14,735 bases of DNA from positions 1 to 14,735 of the forward strand of contig CAMDKT010000064.1 in the NCBI GenBank assembly GCA_945900935.1, written 5' to 3'. The translations under genes and the position numbers were made by a program. The notes beneath the pieces were generated by a model. It saw nothing but the letters and a program-made list of their open reading frames with translations, was not told where the DNA came from and searched no databases. How positions within the stretch are numbered: the first letter of the stretch is position 1; the number at the start of each line of letters is the position of its first letter. Source of the DNA: Candidatus Sulfopaludibacter sp. SbA3. Lineage in GTDB: Bacteria; Acidobacteriota; Terriglobia; Bryobacterales; Bryobacteraceae. This document shows positions 12,222 to 14,735 of the stretch, piece by piece.

Positions 12222-14735
12222 CTAGCGGCCGACGAGTACAGGAGCTTTAGCGGGCGCTTTCTTTACGGGGAGCGTGGCCGGAGTGTCTTCCCGGACGAGT
12301 TTGACCTTGAAATCGAAAGCCCGAACCATATGGTTTCGCGGATCGTTGGGGATGTGGACCGTCTGCTCAGCAGGCGAGACGACTTCGATCGCGAGGCGGG
12401 TGGAACCGGGCGCCGCGTTAAAGACGACGGATGGGCTTCCGCTTCCCGTAAACGAATATTCCGTGGTTCGATTGTCGAGAAGGTTCCGGACGCGGATTTT
12501 CCGCTTCGGGTCCGGGTTCGCCGGTCCGGCGTCGGTACCGAACGAAAGTTCGAAGACAAGATTCCGCGCGGATTGGTCGGTGCGGATGACTTCGAGTTCC
12601 ATCCTTTTACCGATCCAGTACCACGTCTGGTCTCCGGCCCGATCCTCACCCTGCGGATTATGCGGCGCGAGCATCGGCAGCGGTATTGCGTTCCAGGAAT
12701 TCAGATGGGAGATGCGCGGATCGTCGTCGCCAATCGGCTTGGGCTGAGCCACCGCAAAATCGAATAACCGGCTCATATGCTTCCGGGCGTCGCCGGGGTT
12801 TTTGTTGAGGTGTTCGAGCGGCTCGACCGACTCGATTCGAAATGAATTCTTGCCTCGCACCAAAACGATTGGAACCGAAAGCTTGGTTAGGCCGGCGAAA
12901 CGAAGAGACTCCCGCTGTCCTGTGCGAAGGCTAGAAATAAGAATGGTGCGGACCGGGGCGGGATGAGCCGGACCTGGTTCGGCGCGAAAGGTAAGGGTAA
13001 ACTCTTTCGGCGTTTCTCCGGCCCAGCGGTAGAATTCGACATTCAATTGATCTCCAAGCCAATACCAGGTCGCCGAGCCCCCGCCATCCTGGCCTTGGGG
13101 GTTATAAACCTCCAAATCCACCGCGTCCCCGCTCAAAGGGATATCGCGATAGCCCTCCGTGGTAATCGAAGTCACGCCTTCGGGCGAAAGCGCCTCCGGC
13201 ATGGTCGAGAATGCAAAGACGCCAGGGGTGAGGGGAACATCGGAAAGACCACGCGACACAATGTAAATTCTGCTGCCGCGGCCCTCATAGGCAATCCACC
13301 CGGCGGCGAGACCATCCGGATGCCGAATGATGTAGCTCCGTTCGGGATGGGCCGCGACGTATTTGAGTGTCTCTTTGAACTCTTTCTTATACAGAAGCGA
13401 GAGAGACGTGTGCCGCCCGGCGATAAGACGGTGCTGTCCGAAGAAACCGTAGAGGGCGAAAAGCAGAAATACGCCCGGCACCACGGTCAATAGGGCTGGC
13501 GCCAATTCGCCCCATTGGCGGCGCACAACAACGCCGATGAGTGAAATGCCGCGCATCGCCAGCACAACCCAGATGACTGTAAAACTCTCAGAGATCTTCA
13601 TGAACGGGTATTTTGCCAGGGTCTGGGCCGAGAGAAGAATGCCGAGGAAGACCAGAGGTGCAAGCGCGGCGGCACCGGCGAAAAGCCGTTGGCGGCGCGA
13701 TCGGGAAGTAAGTCCAATGCAACATAAGCCAATCAGAACGAAGCCTGCCGCCAAGTTCGCTTGCCGTTCCGCCGGAGAAGGCATTAGGGGAATCTCGATG
13801 AGTGCTTTCGTCCAGCCATAGACTGTCCCACCGTCGGGGGCCAACATCTCCAACCCAGGCGAAAAGCTCGCGGCGACGGTGTACTGACTAACGACGAAAC
13901 GATAAGCGCGAGGCAAGTAAGCCGGGACCAGAAGGAGGCTAATGCCGGTGACGGCCGCGGACACCGCGATGTGCCGGGGAGAACGCGTAATCATCAATCC
14001 GATCGTCAACAATCCAAGCAGAAAAATTGCGATCACAAAAAGCTCGGTATAGGACACGAGCATATACGAGGCCAATACGGCACCGGTGGCAAGCCGGAAA
14101 CGATTGCTCTCGCCAGCCAGCCGAGCCCAGACAATGATCAACGGAAACACGAACAGCACTGCGGTCTGGGAGAGGAATCCATCCAACTGAATTCGTGTTG
14201 TGGCGGGAGCCAATGCAACCCAGAGCGCCGCGAGGGCGGAATAGCCGCGGCTTATTGAAAATGTCTGAGCCACCACAAAAGTCGCTAAAGCGAGTAGCCC
14301 GAGGAAGAAAGAACACAGCGCGGCGAACGACTCCTTGGCCGATACGAACGAAAGCGACGCTACATAGGCTTGGGCAACGGATTGGCCGATGCGCAAATCC
14401 TTATTCTGCAGTGGTCTCACTAGCCAGGGCTGCGTCTGCATCGCGGCAACGGGAGTCGAAAATGGCTCGCTCTTGAGGAACTCGGAAGTATACGTGTAAT
14501 TGATATGATCAATGTGCCCTTTGCCGTAGTAGTTTGCGGGGCCCTCCCTTATTGCCGAAACCGATTGCAACGTGAATACGGTGAAGAAGATAGCGGCACC
14601 CCAGCGGCAATTGATTCGAACCGAGGCGTCGAATTGAATGGACCCCCGATATACTCCGTAGAGCCGCCACAGGCCGACGAATCCGATGATGGCCGGAAGG
14701 GCGAATGAATGCTTGGTCGGGATGTCGAAGTAAAC
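12222..14735 (-). CDS. Large polytopic membrane protein with tandem C-terminal soluble domains (5' end outside window)
   Basis: I could not assign a function. The minus-strand frame is open from the right edge to the TAG at 12222-12224, giving 837 residues in the window; a TTG at 14570 is internal, since 55 further in-frame codons precede it. About ten hydrophobic helices lie in the first 430 residues, broken by a polar loop with GHIDHINYTYTSEF (73-86) and PWLVRPLQNKDLR (103-115). The last 400 residues are soluble and probably lie outside the inner membrane. They include two copies of one domain (about 541-663 and 689-811), each with NPQG, TWYW and a final FDF. The tail is rich in Lys, Pro and Ala. 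Overall layout recalls GT-C-type glycosyltransferases with a periplasmic beta-rich domain, but the N-terminal catalytic region is not visible. It is convergent with the heptose operon. Confidence 0.75.
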   Translation of the reverse strand, partial: VYFDIPTKHSFALPAIIGFVGLWRLYGVYRGSIQFDASVRINCRWGAAIFFTVFTLQSVSAIREGPANYYGKGHIDHINYTYTSEFLKSEPFSTPVAAMQTQPWLVRPLQNKDLRIGQSVAQAYVASLSFVSAKESFAALCSFFLGLLALATFVVAQTFSISRGYSALAALWVALAPATTRIQLDGFLSQTAVLFVFPLIIVWARLAGESNRFRLATGAVLASYMLVSYTELFVIAIFLLGLLTIGLMITRSPRHIAVSAAVTGISLLLVPAYLPRAYRFVVSQYTVAASFSPGLEMLAPDGGTVYGWTKALIEIPLMPSPAERQANLAAGFVLIGLCCIGLTSRSRRQRLFAGAAALAPLVFLGILLSAQTLAKYPFMKISESFTVIWVVLAMRGISLIGVVVRRQWGELAPALLTVVPGVFLLFALYGFFGQHRLIAGRHTSLSLLYKKEFKETLKYVAAHPERSYIIRHPDGLAAGWIAYEGRGSRIYIVSRGLSDVPLTPGVFAFSTMPEALSPEGVTSITTEGYRDIPLSGDAVDLEVYNPQGQDGGGSATWYWLGDQLNVEFYRWAGETPKEFTLTFRAEPGPAHPAPVRTILISSLRTGQRESLRFAGLTKLSVPIVLVRGKNSFRIESVEPLEHLNKNPGDARKHMSRLFDFAVAQPKPIGDDDPRISHLNSWNAIPLPMLAPHNPQGEDRAGDQTWYWIGKRMELEVIRTDQSARNLVFELSFGTDAGPANPDPKRKIRVRNLLDNRTTEYSFTGSGSPSVVFNAAPGSTRLAIEVVSPAEQTVHIPNDPRNHMVRAFDFKVKLVREDTPATLPVKKAPAKAPVLVGR
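12300..12671 (-). repeat. Second copy of tandem protein domain in the membrane protein
   Basis: Encodes about 124 residues with HNPQGEDRAG, QTWYWIG and a final NHMVRAFDFKV, each 148-149 residues after its partner in the first copy. Probably a beta-sandwich, possibly carbohydrate-binding; the fold is inferred only from alternating hydrophobic residues and the conserved tryptophans. Confidence 0.7.
12747..13115 (-). repeat. First copy of tandem protein domain in the membrane protein
   Basis: Encodes about 123 residues starting near YNPQGQDGG, then TWYWLG, a beta-rich stretch, and ending KHMSRLFDFAV. The order and spacing of NPQG, TWYW and FDF match the second copy 148 residues later. Similarity is clear in protein but not in DNA, so the duplication is old. 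Confidence 0.7.

Noticed and set aside
12141..12767. Plus-strand open frame of 208 codons
   Set aside because: It lies opposite the end of the membrane protein gene, where the minus strand has the well-defined repeated domain. Its start falls in a third frame of the gene remnant.
14568..14570. TTG as the real start of the large membrane protein
   Set aside because: The frame stays open for 55 more codons to the window edge and encodes plausible membrane segments, so the gene begins outside the window.
1..14735. CRISPR arrays, tRNA or rRNA genes, insertion sequences, integrases
   Set aside because: Reading both strands I saw no regular short repeats with spacers, no tRNA- or rRNA-like sequence and no transposase or integrase motifs.

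Overview
The window is GC-rich, densely coded DNA. The best guess for its source is an acidobacterium of the Solibacter/Bryobacter type. This is inferred from the large Oar-like TonB-dependent receptor (signal peptide, carboxypeptidase-regulatory-like domain, plug, long barrel) and from overall gene style; no phylogenetic marker is present.

Layout. (1) Positions 1-3428, minus strand: a TonB-dependent receptor whose last few codons run off the left edge. (2) Positions 3473-5490, plus strand: a divergent UDP-glucose/GDP-mannose dehydrogenase-like gene followed, with overlapping stop and start, by a short-chain dehydrogenase. (3) Positions 5487-7233, minus strand: a two-gene unit of an ALG5-like family 2 glycosyltransferase and an extended-SDR sugar epimerase. 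Its end overlaps the stop codon of the plus-strand SDR. (4) Positions 7285-11782, plus strand: a tight six-gene operon encoding a Gfo/Idh/MocA oxidoreductase, HddA-like heptose kinase, HddC-like nucleotidyltransferase, GmhA-like sedoheptulose-7-phosphate isomerase, GmhB-like bisphosphatase and a small transaldolase. All five junctions are overlaps or gaps of a few bases. (5) Positions 11783-12221: no intact gene, but a frameshifted remnant of the 5' end of a polytopic, GT-C-like membrane protein gene. (6) Positions 12222-14735, minus strand: a large integral membrane protein with two tandem copies of a soluble domain at its C-terminus. Its 5' end lies beyond the right edge.

How it fits together (inference). 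The operon holds every step from sedoheptulose 7-phosphate to an NDP-activated D-glycero-alpha-D-manno-heptose, probably GDP-linked. The transaldolase could make the sedoheptulose 7-phosphate itself. The Gfo/Idh/MocA protein, the SDR, the dehydrogenase-like protein and the epimerase are four redox or epimerising enzymes that could turn the activated heptose into an unusual sugar. The ALG5-like transferase could move a sugar onto a polyprenyl phosphate, and the large membrane protein could act outside the inner membrane. The product may be a heptose-containing surface glycan.

The most unusual points are the heptose operon with its built-in transaldolase, the dehydrogenase-like protein lacking the catalytic cysteine region, the noncanonical active site of the GmhA homologue, the tandem C-terminal domain of the membrane protein, and the frameshifted gene remnant beside it.
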